64,000 nucleotides of DNA from Bradyrhizobium icense (GTDB taxonomy: Bacteria; Pseudomonadota; Alphaproteobacteria; Rhizobiales; Xanthobacteraceae): the NCBI RefSeq assembly GCF_001693385.1, contig NZ_CP016428.1, positions 3,410,001 through 3,474,000 of the forward strand, written 5' to 3'. Every line of letters starts with the position of its first letter. Position 1 is the stretch's first letter. The position numbers and the translations under genes were made by a program. This document shows positions 1 to 7,934 of the stretch, piece after piece. The notes beneath the pieces are model-generated. The model saw nothing but the letters and a program-made list of their open reading frames with translations. It searched no databases and was not told where the DNA came from.

Positions 1-1097
1 GCGTCGAGCCAGATGCCGTGCGCGAAAGCAACCGTGTTCGCGACCGCCCATGCCAGCACCACTGCGGTGACCGCCACGAGACCAATCGGGTTTCGCCGCC
101 ACACCAGCAAACCGACCAGCAACATCGGGAGCAGGATCGCTGTGATCGCCCCGGCGATGCGAACCGTTTGGTTGCGCACGAGGCCGTCTCCTGCGACCAG
201 ATGCGTAATCGCAGTGGAAATGATTTCCACCCCCGGCATCAGTGAATCGAACGGCGTCGGAAAGAAGTCGCCGGCGCCGGTTGCGGTCGCGCCGAGCACG
301 ACGATGCGGCCCCGAATCGCTTCCATGTCGATCTGGCCGTCAACCAGATTGGCGGCGCTGATCGTGCGAATGGTCTGGCGTGGGCCGTAATAGGAAATCG
401 GCAGCGCATAATCGGAAGCGGTCGCGATCGGCCAATCGCCGAACCTGAGGCGGTCGGGCTCGATCGTCAGCGGTTGGTCGATCGCGATCGATGCGACACG
501 GAGCGGAAACGACAACTCGATCTTGTCGCGCGTCCGGAACAGCATCGGGACCGAGAGCGGCGTGCCGGTCTGGCCCGTCGCAACATTGGCGATCCCGACT
601 TCCGCCCGGTCGGCGAATGCTGGAAGCGGCAACAGGAAGCGGTCAGCCTTCGGCAGGCGGGCCAGTGGCCCATCGCTGTCAGCGGAAGGCTGAACGGTGT
701 TCGAAAATACCGCAGCCGCTGCAAGCACCGTCGGACCCGCCGCGAGCGATTGCGCGAGCGCCGCATCGCCGTCGGCAGGCCCCTTGTCGATCAGCAGCAG
801 ATCGATTGCGATGACTTTCGGCTCCAGCCGCGTGATCGCCTCGATGATCTTGGCTATCTCCGCGCGCGGCAGGGGATAGGTGCCGCCGAGTTTGACGATG
901 GCGTCGTCGATCGCAACGATCGTGACGAGGTCCGGCGGCGCCTTCACGCCGCGCGCCAGCATGCGCACGTCGGTCAACGCCGACTCGAGCCGGTCGAGAA
1001 ACCGCAAGTGGCCGCTCGAATGGCCGAGCCATATCGCGCCTGCCCACAATCCCGTGCAAAGCAACGCAACCAGAATATGAAAGCGTCGACGGCTCAT
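1..1097 (-). CDS. CHASE2 domain membrane sensor protein (partial, C-terminus off the left edge)
   Basis: The frame is open from the ATG at 1097 to the window edge, so 365 residues are visible. A membrane helix lies at about residues 6-25. It is followed by an extracytoplasmic CHASE2-type domain with the typical stretches TDVRMLARG, VTIVAIDDAIV, VIAIDLLL and GRIVVLGATATGAGD. At least two further helices begin near residue 310. CHASE2 is an extracellular sensory domain usually joined to an adenylate/guanylate cyclase, kinase or diguanylate cyclase; the output domain lies outside the window. The gene starts 11 bp after the FecR-like gene and is probably cotranscribed with it. FecR-CHASE2 pairs are common in rhizobia. 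The ligand is unknown. Confidence 0.85.
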   Translation of the reverse strand, partial: MSRRRFHILVALLCTGLWAGAIWLGHSSGHLRFLDRLESALTDVRMLARGVKAPPDLVTIVAIDDAIVKLGGTYPLPRAEIAKIIEAITRLEPKVIAIDLLLIDKGPADGDAALAQSLAAGPTVLAAAAVFSNTVQPSADSDGPLARLPKADRFLLPLPAFADRAEVGIANVATGQTGTPLSVPMLFRTRDKIELSFPLRVASIAIDQPLTIEPDRLRFGDWPIATASDYALPISYYGPRQTIRTISAANLVDGQIDMEAIRGRIVVLGATATGAGDFFPTPFDSLMPGVEIISTAITHLVAGDGLVRNQTVRIAGAITAILLPMLLVGLLVWRRNPIGLVAVTAVVLAWAVANTVAFAHGIWLD

Positions 1098-1108
1098 CGG
1101 CTCGGCTT

Positions 1109-1630
1109 CTATTGTCCCAATCTTGCCATCAGGGCCGCAACGCGCGCGGGCGGCCAGCGCTTGATGATCAACTCGCCCGACGGCTCGACATCGACGCCTT
1201 CACCTGCGCCGAGTACGACGCTGCCGCGGCCGGCGGCCCGCGCCACGCGCACGCGGCCGTCGACGACGAAGACCGAAGTTTTTGCACCTTCGGCGTCCAC
1301 CGTCCATTTGGTACCGCGCACCGCGGCAATCGCCTGCGGCGTCATGACCTCGAACCTGACGCGGCCCGGCTTCTTCGGCACTTCGAGCAGCAGGGCCTTG
1401 TTGCTGAGTTCGACGGAATCGACCTGGCCATCGCGGTTGCGATCCCTGAGTTCGAACTTCGCGCCGCTTTCGGCCACGATCGTGATCGCGGTCGGGCAAC
1501 GCAGCGTTTGCGTTCCCTGGGCCGTCGATGCGGACGTGCAGGCTGATTTTGCCGGCTGGGCCGCCGCAGGTCCAGCGAACAGCAGTATGCCTGCGAAGGC
1601 GATCGATCCGGCGCGTGCCAGCATTGTCAT
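1109..1630 (-). CDS. FecR domain-containing secreted protein with an EF-hand loop
   Basis: This is a 173-residue protein with a signal peptide (hydrophobic core about 5-22, cleavage probably after the AAA at 22-24). The FecR-like beta domain covers about residues 45-150 and includes RGTKWTVDAEGAKTSVFVVDGR. Residues 63-74 read DRNRDGQVDSVE, which fits the 12-residue EF-hand calcium loop with acidic or amide residues at loop positions 1, 3, 5, 7, 9 and 12. Cysteines 31 and 45 could form a disulfide. A good ribosome binding site (AAGGAAG) precedes the ATG. It is first in a two-gene unit with the CHASE2 protein and may act as its periplasmic partner. Nothing here links it to iron uptake. Confidence 0.85.
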   Translation of the reverse strand: MTMLARAGSIAFAGILLFAGPAAAQPAKSACTSASTAQGTQTLRCPTAITIVAESGAKFELRDRNRDGQVDSVELSNKALLLEVPKKPGRVRFEVMTPQAIAAVRGTKWTVDAEGAKTSVFVVDGRVRVARAAGRGSVVLGAGEGVDVEPSGELIIKRWPPARVAALMARLGQ

Positions 1631-1926
1631 GGCGGCTTCCTTGGGATCCGGCGAAACAAAGGAATAGGGTGATACGGCACCGTATCAAGCGCCGCGATCC
1701 AGTGCAAAGCCAATGGTAGACGATAGTATGTCTGCCTTCGGCGGGTAAGGTTCGGCGAAGTCTTCCGATCCGGCAGTTCAGCAAAAAGATCCGGTAAATC
1801 AGCACCGAAACGGCTCGAAAGTGGACCGAAACGACGGTCGGAACATCGAAATTTCCGGTGCGCAGGTGTCGGACCGACAAGGCGCGGAGCGTCTTGTAAC
1901 CACTCGACCACAACCGAGGTGTTGCC

Positions 1927-2622
1927 ATGTCCAGTTCCGCACTGAAACCCGCCGCCGAGCTCGCAAGCACGAGCCGTGTGCGCTTTCCCAACGAGAGCAT
2001 CGAATATCGCCGCGCCCGCGAACAATTGCTGGCCGAGGAGATAGAGCTGCGCCGTCATATCCAACGGGTCGCCGAATTGCGCCGGTCGTTGCCGCCGGGC
2101 GGGGCGGTGACGAAGAACTATGAATTCGAGGGCGAGGGCGGCAAGGTCAATTTGTCGGATCTGTTCGGCGACAAGCAGACGCTCGTGATCTACAGCTACA
2201 TGTTTGGCCCGCAGCGCGAGCAGCCCTGCCCGATGTGCACGTCGTTCATGAGCACGTGGGAAGGCAAGCTGCCCGATGTCGAGCAGCGCATCGCCTTCGT
2301 GTTCGTGGCCCGCTCGCCGATCGCGCGGCTGATCGAGGCGAAGAGGGCGCGCGGGTGGACGCGGCATCGGATCTATTCGGATGCGTCGGGCGACTACACG
2401 CGCGACTTTGTCAGCGCCGCGGATGCGGACGCGCCCGGCTACAACGTGTTCACGCGCCGCGATGGCAGCATCCGCCATTTCTGGTCCGGTGAAATGGGAC
2501 CCTCGACCGCCGATCCCGGACAGGACCCGCGCGGCGCACCTGATATCGATCCGTTGTGGACGATTCTCGACACAACGCCGGAAGGGCGCGGCAAGGATTG
2601 GTATCCGCGGTTGAGCTATTAA
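1927..2622 (+). CDS. DUF899 family thioredoxin-like protein
   Basis: The 231-residue protein matches the DUF899 family: an N-terminal helical region (RAREQLLAEEIELRRH), then a thioredoxin-like fold with TLVIYSYMFG and a CPMC motif at residues 101-104, and the usual C-terminal ending YPRLSY. CxxC in this family suggests a redox role, but no substrate is established. The ATG at 1927 gives the expected length. The gene stands alone, divergent from the FecR gene across a 296-bp gap in which no other gene is evident. It is sometimes annotated as a dithiol-disulfide isomerase; that name is not proven. Confidence 0.85.
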   Translation: MSSSALKPAAELASTSRVRFPNESIEYRRAREQLLAEEIELRRHIQRVAELRRSLPPGGAVTKNYEFEGEGGKVNLSDLFGDKQTLVIYSYMFGPQREQPCPMCTSFMSTWEGKLPDVEQRIAFVFVARSPIARLIEAKRARGWTRHRIYSDASGDYTRDFVSAADADAPGYNVFTRRDGSIRHFWSGEMGPSTADPGQDPRGAPDIDPLWTILDTTPEGRGKDWYPRLSY

Positions 2623-2631
2623 CTGGGCTGC

Positions 2632-2739
2632 CCGGAAGTGATCGCCAAGCACGCCGGCTCGATCAAAGTCCAGCACACGCTGCGTCCGTTCGCCGTGGCG
2701 ATGGCAGGCGAGAATGCGTTCGACCCGTTCACGGATTGA
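2632..2739 (+). pseudogene. Possible short coding remnant behind the DUF899 gene
   Basis: The frame ending at the TGA at 2737-2739 reads like protein (KVQHTLRPFAVAMAGENAF) with biased third positions, but has no credible start and is only about 35 codons long. It could be the tail of a deleted gene. I do not recognise the family and cannot exclude chance. Confidence 0.2.
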
Positions 2740-2759
2740 GGCCGAACTTGGCCCGTTAT

Positions 2760-2793
2760 GGGACACTCGGTGTTACATCACGCCGGGTGTCCC
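2760..2793. repeat. Imperfect inverted repeat in the 2.6-3.0 kb gap
   Basis: GGGACAC-T-CGG pairs with CCG-G-GTGTCCC across a 12-base loop. No T-tract follows on the plus strand, so it is not a clear terminator and might be an operator. The rest of the gap 2740-3005 is AT-richer and presumably holds the promoter of the next gene. Confidence 0.4.
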
Positions 2794-3005
2794 TGATTGG
2801 GACCAATCCCCGCATCATTGCGGAGACAATTTCGCCAATAATTCCATGGATTTGGGCTCGCCTTACATCTGCCCGCGTTTAATCCGGATTTAACTAAAAT
2901 TCGCCTTAATGACGCTCTGTGCCTCTGCGAGATGCTGCAGGGAACGTCTCCGGACGCAGCATCAACAGGGGACTTGGTGGAATTGTTGTTCTGGGCGTTG
3001 TGTGA

Positions 3006-4127
3006 ATGAGTAAGCGTACGCGTGCGTTCGGTCCTGCGGCCCACAACCGCAGGAGATCTTCCCGTAAAGGCACTCCCCAACAATTCCTCGGCGGTGTCGC
3101 GGTCGCAGGCCTCGTGCTGGGCTGCGCCTGGACGGTTTACAGCAATGTGATCGGCGCCAGCATCTATCCATCCGTGAACCGCTCCGCCTTCGAGGCACCC
3201 GTCGTCAACAACTCGAGCGCCGTCGCTGCGCGGACCGTGCGGCCCGCTTTCAACGAAATCTTCGCGTCCCTGGAGCAACGCCCGCTGGTGATGCCCGCCC
3301 CGGAGAATGTCGCGACATCGCTGATGTTCAACGAAAGGTTCGCAGCCGCCGCCGCGCAAGGCGAGCCGTCGAGAGCGGCCGCAACAACGCAATTGGCTGA
3401 GGCCTCGGCTCCAGCGCCCAAAGCCGCTGAAGCTCCCAAGCTCGCGGAAACGCCGAAGCCGAAGACTTCGGTCCCCACGACCCAGCTTGCTCTCAATGTA
3501 CCGGCGCCAGCGCCGAAGGAGCCTGCGAAAGCATCCGGTAGTCCCATTCGCGACATGGCGCAGCGCGCCACGGCGGCGGTCATGTCGATCGGCACAACCG
3601 GGAAGCCGAACATGGTCGAAAAGCTGTGGGGCAAGCAGCCGTCGAACTCGCTGCTGGCCTATGCCTCCGCCGACGCCAGCGTCACCGGTAGCATCATCGA
3701 TACGCGGAGCCAGAACCCCATGCTCGGCGGCTCACCGCCCTATGACCGTCAGACTGCGGTCTACGATATTGCCGCCAAAACCGTGTATCTGCCGGACGGC
3801 ACGAGGCTCGAGGCACATTCTGGTTTGGGCTCCAAGATGGATGACGTTCGCTACGCGCATGTGAGGATGCAGGGCGTAACGCCGCCGCACATCTACGAAC
3901 TGAAGCCGCGCGAGGCGCTGTTTCACGGCGTACCGGCGCTACGGCTCACGCCGATCGGAGGCCAGGACAAGATCTTCAACCGCGACGGTCTGCTAGCCCA
4001 CACTTACATGCTGGGGCCGAGCGGACAGTCCAACGGCTGCGTGTCGTTCAAGGACTACTACGCGTTCCTCGATGCCTATCGCAACAAGGGCATCCGCCGT
4101 CTCGCAGTGCTGGCGAAGATCCAGTAG
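3006..4127 (+). CDS. Tlde1/DUF2778 domain protein, L,D-transpeptidase-like
   Basis: The 373-residue protein has a basic N-terminus, one membrane helix at about residues 27-46, a long Ala/Pro/Lys-rich linker (about 100-200), and a C-terminal DUF2778/Tlde1 domain. The domain ends with His332 and Cys345 in LAHTYMLGPSGQSNGCVSF, the His-Cys arrangement expected of L,D-transpeptidase-like catalysis on peptidoglycan. The family includes type VI secretion effectors, but here it is membrane-anchored with no immunity or T6SS gene nearby, so a role in the cell's own envelope is more likely. It is a single gene. The ATG at 3006 lacks a strong ribosome binding site. Confidence 0.8.
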   Translation: MSKRTRAFGPAAHNRRRSSRKGTPQQFLGGVAVAGLVLGCAWTVYSNVIGASIYPSVNRSAFEAPVVNNSSAVAARTVRPAFNEIFASLEQRPLVMPAPENVATSLMFNERFAAAAAQGEPSRAAATTQLAEASAPAPKAAEAPKLAETPKPKTSVPTTQLALNVPAPAPKEPAKASGSPIRDMAQRATAAVMSIGTTGKPNMVEKLWGKQPSNSLLAYASADASVTGSIIDTRSQNPMLGGSPPYDRQTAVYDIAAKTVYLPDGTRLEAHSGLGSKMDDVRYAHVRMQGVTPPHIYELKPREALFHGVPALRLTPIGGQDKIFNRDGLLAHTYMLGPSGQSNGCVSFKDYYAFLDAYRNKGIRRLAVLAKIQ

Positions 4128-4384
4128 GGCGGCGGCGACACTTCGCGAGGGTACCCAGCGAGCGCGGAGGTGCGGCTTGCCGCAGTGGCTTCGCCCATCC
4201 TGTTTCAGTGTGATCGCGCCGCTACAGCCGATCTAATCCGACGAAAAATTCCTGCGCTGGGGCTTGCAATCTCAGGGTGCTTGCCTTATGTCCGCGCTCC
4301 TTCGCTTTGGCCATGGGTTCGGGCTCGTTGTGATCCCGACTGGCGCGGGCCGGTCTCCGGTTTCGTGTTCCGCCGAACGAAGAC
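4128..4384. other. Gap before the tRNA-like elements
   Basis: No gene is supported in this stretch. It should contain the promoter of the tRNA-like RNA. I looked for a sigma-54 -24/-12 element, which would fit RtcR-type control, and found none with correct GG-N10-GC spacing. Confidence 0.4.
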
Positions 4385-4452
4385 GCGATTGTAGCTCATG
4401 GAGAGCGTCGGGGGATACCCCGAAGGCATCGGTTCGATTCCGATCTGTTGCA
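4385..4452 (+). ncRNA. tRNA-like element 1 (no anticodon loop)
   Basis: The sequence folds as a cloverleaf: acceptor GCGATTG (4385-4391) with CTGTTGC (4445-4451, one mismatch and two G-U pairs), D stem GCTC/GAGC with a 5-base loop, and a perfect T arm ATCGG-TTCGATT-CCGAT (4428-4444). The anticodon arm is instead a 6-bp stem TCGGGG/CCCCGA closed by a 4-base GATA loop, so no anticodon is presented. CCA is not encoded. It is therefore a tRNA mimic or a decayed tRNA rather than a decoding tRNA. Three bases separate it from a second element. Confidence 0.65.
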
Positions 4453-4455
4453 CAA

Positions 4456-4527
4456 CAAAGGATAGCTCAGTGGTAGAGCAGATGACGTTTAATCATCGTG
4501 ACGCGGGTTCGAATCCCGCTCCGCTCC
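4456..4527 (+). ncRNA. tRNA-like element 2 (weak acceptor stem, no U33)
   Basis: The D arm GCTC-AGTGGTA-GAGC, anticodon stem GATGA/TCATC, and T arm GCGGG-TTCGAAT-CCCGC are all intact. The 7-base anticodon loop is CGTTTAA, with G instead of the near-universal U at position 33; read literally the anticodon would be TTT. The acceptor strand CAAAGGA pairs with TCCGCTC mainly through GGA/TCC. D and T arms are preserved while decoding features are lost, as in element 1. Both probably lie on one transcript. Confidence 0.65.
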
Positions 4528-4860
4528 GGTTCAGCCTGAAAAGCTGATTCCTCTGACGGGGACCGGACGCGCGCTTCAGTCGCAGTCCGGCCGCATCGCC
4601 GCTAAGGCTTTTCGTCCGAACTAAGACACTGTGAGACCGGCTTTGCGCCGCGGTGGATACCGCTTGCGCGAGATGCCGGGTGGCAACGTTCGAGCGCTCG
4701 ACGCAAGTCGAGCGATCGCGCGCGTGCGCCCGCTATCTGCGCAAGCTCAAACCCGGCCCGCCGAGCTTTCAGGAAGCGTCGTCCGCGTCCTCACATCCTT
4801 TGCAAAACGAAACCCGCTTTCCGACCCCGCGGGCCGGAGGGCAAACCATGGAGGCGTGCC
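4528..4860. other. Leader between the tRNA-like elements and the slipin gene
   Basis: These 333 bases contain no convincing gene. A CCGGAC/GTCCGG hairpin lies at about 4563-4594 and a CGAGCGCTCG palindrome near 4690. A ribosome binding site GGAGG at 4849-4853 serves the slipin ATG at 4861. Confidence 0.4.
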
Positions 4861-6011
4861 ATGACCTGGCACTTGCTGATGAAGACGTTGACGGTGAAGG
4901 ATGGCGAGCGCGCGTTGCTGACGCGCAACGGCAGGCTCGAGCGCGTGCTCGAACCCGGCCGCCACCTCCTGTTCGATCTGCGGCGTCAGTGGACGGCGGA
5001 GGTCTTCAACATCGTTCGCACCGAATTCCCTGTGGAGCGTTACGCGGTGCTGAAGGCCGCGCGGCCCGATCTGGCCGCGGAGCTGTTCGAGGCGGTGGAG
5101 ACGAAGGCGAATGAGATCGCCATCGTCAGTCTCGATGGCCGCCCCGTGCACCTGATGACGCCCTGGCAGGCGCGCGTCTACTGGAAGGTCGCAACGTCGA
5201 TCGATGTCGAGCGCATCGATGTGGCCAGCGATCCCCGCGTGACCGAGCGCCATCTCGCGATGATCGAGCGCAACCGTCCTACCGTCGTGACGGAAGCGGT
5301 GGTCGAGAACCATGAGGCCGGCCTGCTCTATGTCGAGGGCCGGCTGGTGGAGCGGCTGGCGCCCGGGCGGCACGCCTTCTGGATCGCCGGCCGCAAGATC
5401 GAGGTCAAGCGCCTCGATCTGCGTCCTCAGGCGGTCGAGATCACCGCGCAGGAAATGCTGACCAGGATCGCATCGCGCTGCGTGTGACCCTGACGGCATT
5501 CCGCCGGATCGTCGACCCCGTGCGCGTGGTCGCGGCCGTGCCCGACGTGGATGCGTGGCTGTACCGCCTGGTGCAGTTCGCGATCCGTGAAGCGGTTGCG
5601 GGCCGCACGCTGGACGAGGTGTTGTCGGCGAAGGCTGCGCTCGACGCGGAGCTGCGCGATTACGTGCGTGATCGTGTCGCGGACAGCGGTGTGGAGGTCA
5701 CGGAGCTTGGCGTAAAGGACGTGATCCTGCCCGGCGAGATCCGCGAACTCGTCAACAAGGTCGTGGAGGCGGAGCGGGTCGCGAAGGCGAACCTGATCCG
5801 CCGGCAGGAAGAGACCGCGGCAACGCGCTCGCTCCTGAACACGGCCAGGCTGATGGAGGAGAACCCTCTGCTGCTGCGGCTCAAGGAGCTGGAGTCGCTG
5901 GAGCGGCTGGTGGAGAAGGTCGGCCGGATCGACCTGCATGCGGGCGACGGGCAGGGCCTCGACGCGCTGCTGAGCAAGCTGGTCCGCATCAAGTCTGCGG
6001 AGAACGCGTGA
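4861..6011 (+). pseudogene. Slipin family (SPFH/band 7) protein, frameshifted
   Basis: Two consecutive frames together encode one slipin of about 383 residues. The first (4861-5487) carries two beta-rich segments (LERVLEPGRHLLFD and VERLAPGRHAFWI) and the start of the band 7 domain. The second continues from about 5466 with the core band 7 region (VTLTAFRRIVDPV, LDEVLSAKAALDAELRDYV) and the C-terminal helix. At 5464-5466 the expected ACC-AAG-GAT reads ACC-A-GGAT: one base is missing, giving a stop at 5485-5487. Slipins are membrane-associated scaffold proteins of the stomatin group. The gene follows two tRNA-like elements and has a good ribosome binding site. It may be decayed or a base may be missing in the assembly. 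Confidence 0.85.
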
Positions 6012-6013
6012 CA

Positions 6014-6039
6014 GGAAGGGTCGCCTACGGGCGGCCCTT
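6014..6039 (+). terminator. Hairpin after the slipin gene
   Basis: GAAGGGTCGCC pairs with GGCGGCCCTTC (one G-T wobble) around a TACG loop, two bases after the slipin stop. The following run is only moderately T-rich, so termination may be weak. Confidence 0.55.
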
Positions 6040-6452
6040 CACTACTTCTGATTGGGTTGAATCGTGACGATATGCTCTGTGACCCGTTCTCTGTCGTCGC
6101 CTTCTATGAAGAAGAGCGGAGGCCGTTCTACGGTGGAAAAGTCTCCGCGAATAGCGCGCTGTCTTGCCGTGCGCCGGAATGGAACCGTGCATCCCCGTAA
6201 GCTTACGGTGTTACCCATGCGCATTTTGCGGTTGCGTCCGGCGGCGCATTTGCATCTAACTCCTTGAGATACCGCGAGCAGCCTGCCTCGCGCCCACGTT
6301 TGGAGTTTGTTGTTAGAGCGAGAGCCTGTTTGAGTGAGTATGCGTAAAAAAGGCATTTTCAATCTTATGTTAAAGCTCCCGTTCCACGACGCTCCAGACG
6401 GAGATGGTCGCCGACGCCCCAAGGGTTTCCCGCAGTGACGCCTCGCCGCGGA
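6040..6452. other. Gap with an uncertain minus-strand short ORF
   Basis: A minus-strand frame at about 6042-6221 would give about 59 residues starting MRMGNTVSLRG and ending VTIQPNQK. It has no good ribosome binding site and I do not recognise it. The region 6300-6430 is AT-richer and probably holds the promoter of the Crp-type gene. Nothing else is supported. Confidence 0.3.
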
Positions 6453-7214
6453 ATGGGAAATCGCCTTCTTGCAGCATTGCCGGCGTCGGACTTCGATCTG
6501 CTGGAGCCCGAGCTTGAGACGATCGCGCTCGATCAGGACGCGGTCCTTTTGCGGGCGGGTGACGCAATCGAGTACGTCTACTTCCCTCATAGCGGCGCCA
6601 TCTCGCTGATGATCGACATGGCGGACGGACACACGGTCGCCACAGCCGCAGTCGGGCGTGAGGGGGCAGTAGGCATTCTTTCGGTGCTCGGGCCGTCACC
6701 TTCAGATATGACCGCGATCGTTCGTGCGGCGGGTACCGCCTTTCGGATCCCCGCATCGCGATTTCACGCCGCTTTCAACCGGAGCCCCGCGATCCGGCAA
6801 GCGGTCCAGATTCACGTCAGGGCGATGCTGATGCAGCTTCAACTCGGTTCAGCCTGCAATGCGCTTCACCCGGTCGAGGCGCGCATGGCTCGCTGGTTGC
6901 TTCAGCTTCGCGACCGGGTCGACCATGATGTGCTCCCGCTCACCCAGCAGGCGCTATCGCAAATAGTCGGTGTGCGACGCACGACGGTGACGCTTCTGAT
7001 GCGCAACTTGCGCGCGCGTGGAGCGATCAAGGCCGATCGACGAGGCTTGATCGAGATCGATCCGGCGCGGCTCGCGGCGGTCGCATGCGAATGCCACAAC
7101 GTCATGCATCTCGAAGTCGAGGAGATGTTCGCGCTCCATTCGGCCCGATCTCGCGCGGCGGTTCTGCCCGAAGATCGGCGGATTCCGGGAATCAAATCGG
7201 GCGGCGCCGTGTGA
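6453..7214 (+). CDS. Crp/Fnr family transcriptional regulator
   Basis: The 253-residue protein has an N-terminal cyclic-nucleotide-binding-like beta barrel (EYVYFPHSGAISLMIDM; VGREGAVGI), a dimerisation helix, and a C-terminal winged helix-turn-helix (LTQQALSQIVGVRRTTVTLLM). The barrel lacks an Fnr-type N-terminal cysteine cluster, so no iron-sulfur cluster is expected, and the cAMP-contact arginine motif is not evident. Many rhizobial paralogues share the opening MGNRLLAALP, so I prefer the ATG at 6453 over an in-frame GTG at 6435. The C-terminus has a nonconserved tail of about 25 residues. Targets are unknown; it lies alone between the slipin and small stress-related genes. Confidence 0.9.
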   Translation: MGNRLLAALPASDFDLLEPELETIALDQDAVLLRAGDAIEYVYFPHSGAISLMIDMADGHTVATAAVGREGAVGILSVLGPSPSDMTAIVRAAGTAFRIPASRFHAAFNRSPAIRQAVQIHVRAMLMQLQLGSACNALHPVEARMARWLLQLRDRVDHDVLPLTQQALSQIVGVRRTTVTLLMRNLRARGAIKADRRGLIEIDPARLAAVACECHNVMHLEVEEMFALHSARSRAAVLPEDRRIPGIKSGGAV

Positions 7215-7277
7215 GCGCGTGTCCGCGCGACCACTCGACCTTCTGGAACCACATCATGGGGTGGATTCTTCGCCCGA

Positions 7278-7475
7278 TCAGGTTCTCTGCCGCCAATTGC
7301 GGTCGAGTGCCGGCTCGGATGCCGCCTCGAGCTTCGCAATCTCTCGCAACACCCTCGCGGTCTGGCGCAGCTCGTTGCGCTCAGGGCCCGGCTTCAGCCG
7401 TCGCGCTTCGTCAAGAAAGCCCTTGGCTTGCAGAAGCCAGATGGATGTGTCGGTTGAGATTTGCGTGCGCGCCAT
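7278..7475 (-). CDS. Small helical protein of unknown function
   Basis: This 65-residue protein is predicted to be almost all helix, with a conserved-looking centre LQAKGFLDEARRLKPGPERN and a charged C-terminus. Small proteins of this type are widespread in Bradyrhizobium and have no known function. It reads toward the Crp-type gene and away from the next small gene on the same strand, 42 bp upstream. I judge it real because of its composition and its recurrence in rhizobia, which is family memory and not a search. Confidence 0.65.
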   Translation of the reverse strand: MARTQISTDTSIWLLQAKGFLDEARRLKPGPERNELRQTARVLREIAKLEAASEPALDRNWRQRT

Positions 7476-7517
7476 GGTGTCCCTCCATCGCGATCATCAC
7501 TTGATCTGTGCCGACGC

Positions 7518-7730
7518 TTACGCCGGGGAGCCAGCGCTGCGACGTCGCACGCGGATGCTCGGCTCATCGACCCAGGCTTCTCGCGCGAACCAGGCGTGAT
7601 CGGTGTGACAGATCACGCAACGGGTCCGCGAGAAAAACACTGCGCTGCGGCTAAAGCTCTCGCGATCAGTCTTGATGCCGGTGGGTATCGGATGTCCGGT
7701 TCGCGGACATTTGACCATGACCATTCCCAT
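7518..7730 (-). CDS. Small zinc-ribbon-like protein
   Basis: The 70-residue protein carries KCPRTG near the N-terminus and CVICHTDHAWF in the middle. With the single N-terminal cysteine, the CxxC pair and a histidine, it could bind one zinc ion. An in-frame start at 7772 exists, but the ATG at 7730 is preceded by a strong ribosome binding site (GGGAGGG), so I start there. Proteins with PRTGxxIPTGIKTD are common in Bradyrhizobium and uncharacterised. The gene lies 42 bp upstream of another small minus-strand gene and may share its transcript. Confidence 0.7.
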   Translation of the reverse strand: MGMVMVKCPRTGHPIPTGIKTDRESFSRSAVFFSRTRCVICHTDHAWFAREAWVDEPSIRVRRRSAGSPA

Positions 7731-7934
7731 ATCGCCCTCCCTCGAGATTGGCTTTGTCGTTTGAAAAAGCACCGGCCGGTTGGAATGCGCTTATCGGTGC
7801 GGTTACTTGGGGGGCATCGCGCACCGCGTCTGATAGAGCATCGGGGTAGTGGGCCGCATGCTCATCGCTGGGCTGTTCCAACCGGCCGGATCCCTCCTTG
7901 ACGTAGTCCTGGATGTGATTGAGCGCCGGTATTT
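7731..7934. other. Gap between small gene and phasin
   Basis: About 200 bases without a supported gene. A minus-strand frame beginning at 7881 overlaps the zinc-ribbon gene in another frame and is not accepted. Confidence 0.3.

Noticed and set aside
4128..4384. Possible sigma-54 promoter upstream of the tRNA-like pair
   Set aside because: TGGGGCTTGC and GGGTGCTTGCC look similar but neither has the GG-N10-GC spacing needed.
4385..4527. Two ordinary tRNA genes
   Set aside because: The anticodon loops are not usable: a 4-base loop in one and no U33 in the other, with a weak acceptor stem.
7666..7881. 71-codon minus-strand frame overlapping the zinc-ribbon gene
   Set aside because: It overlaps in another frame a gene with a stronger ribosome binding site and better conserved sequence.
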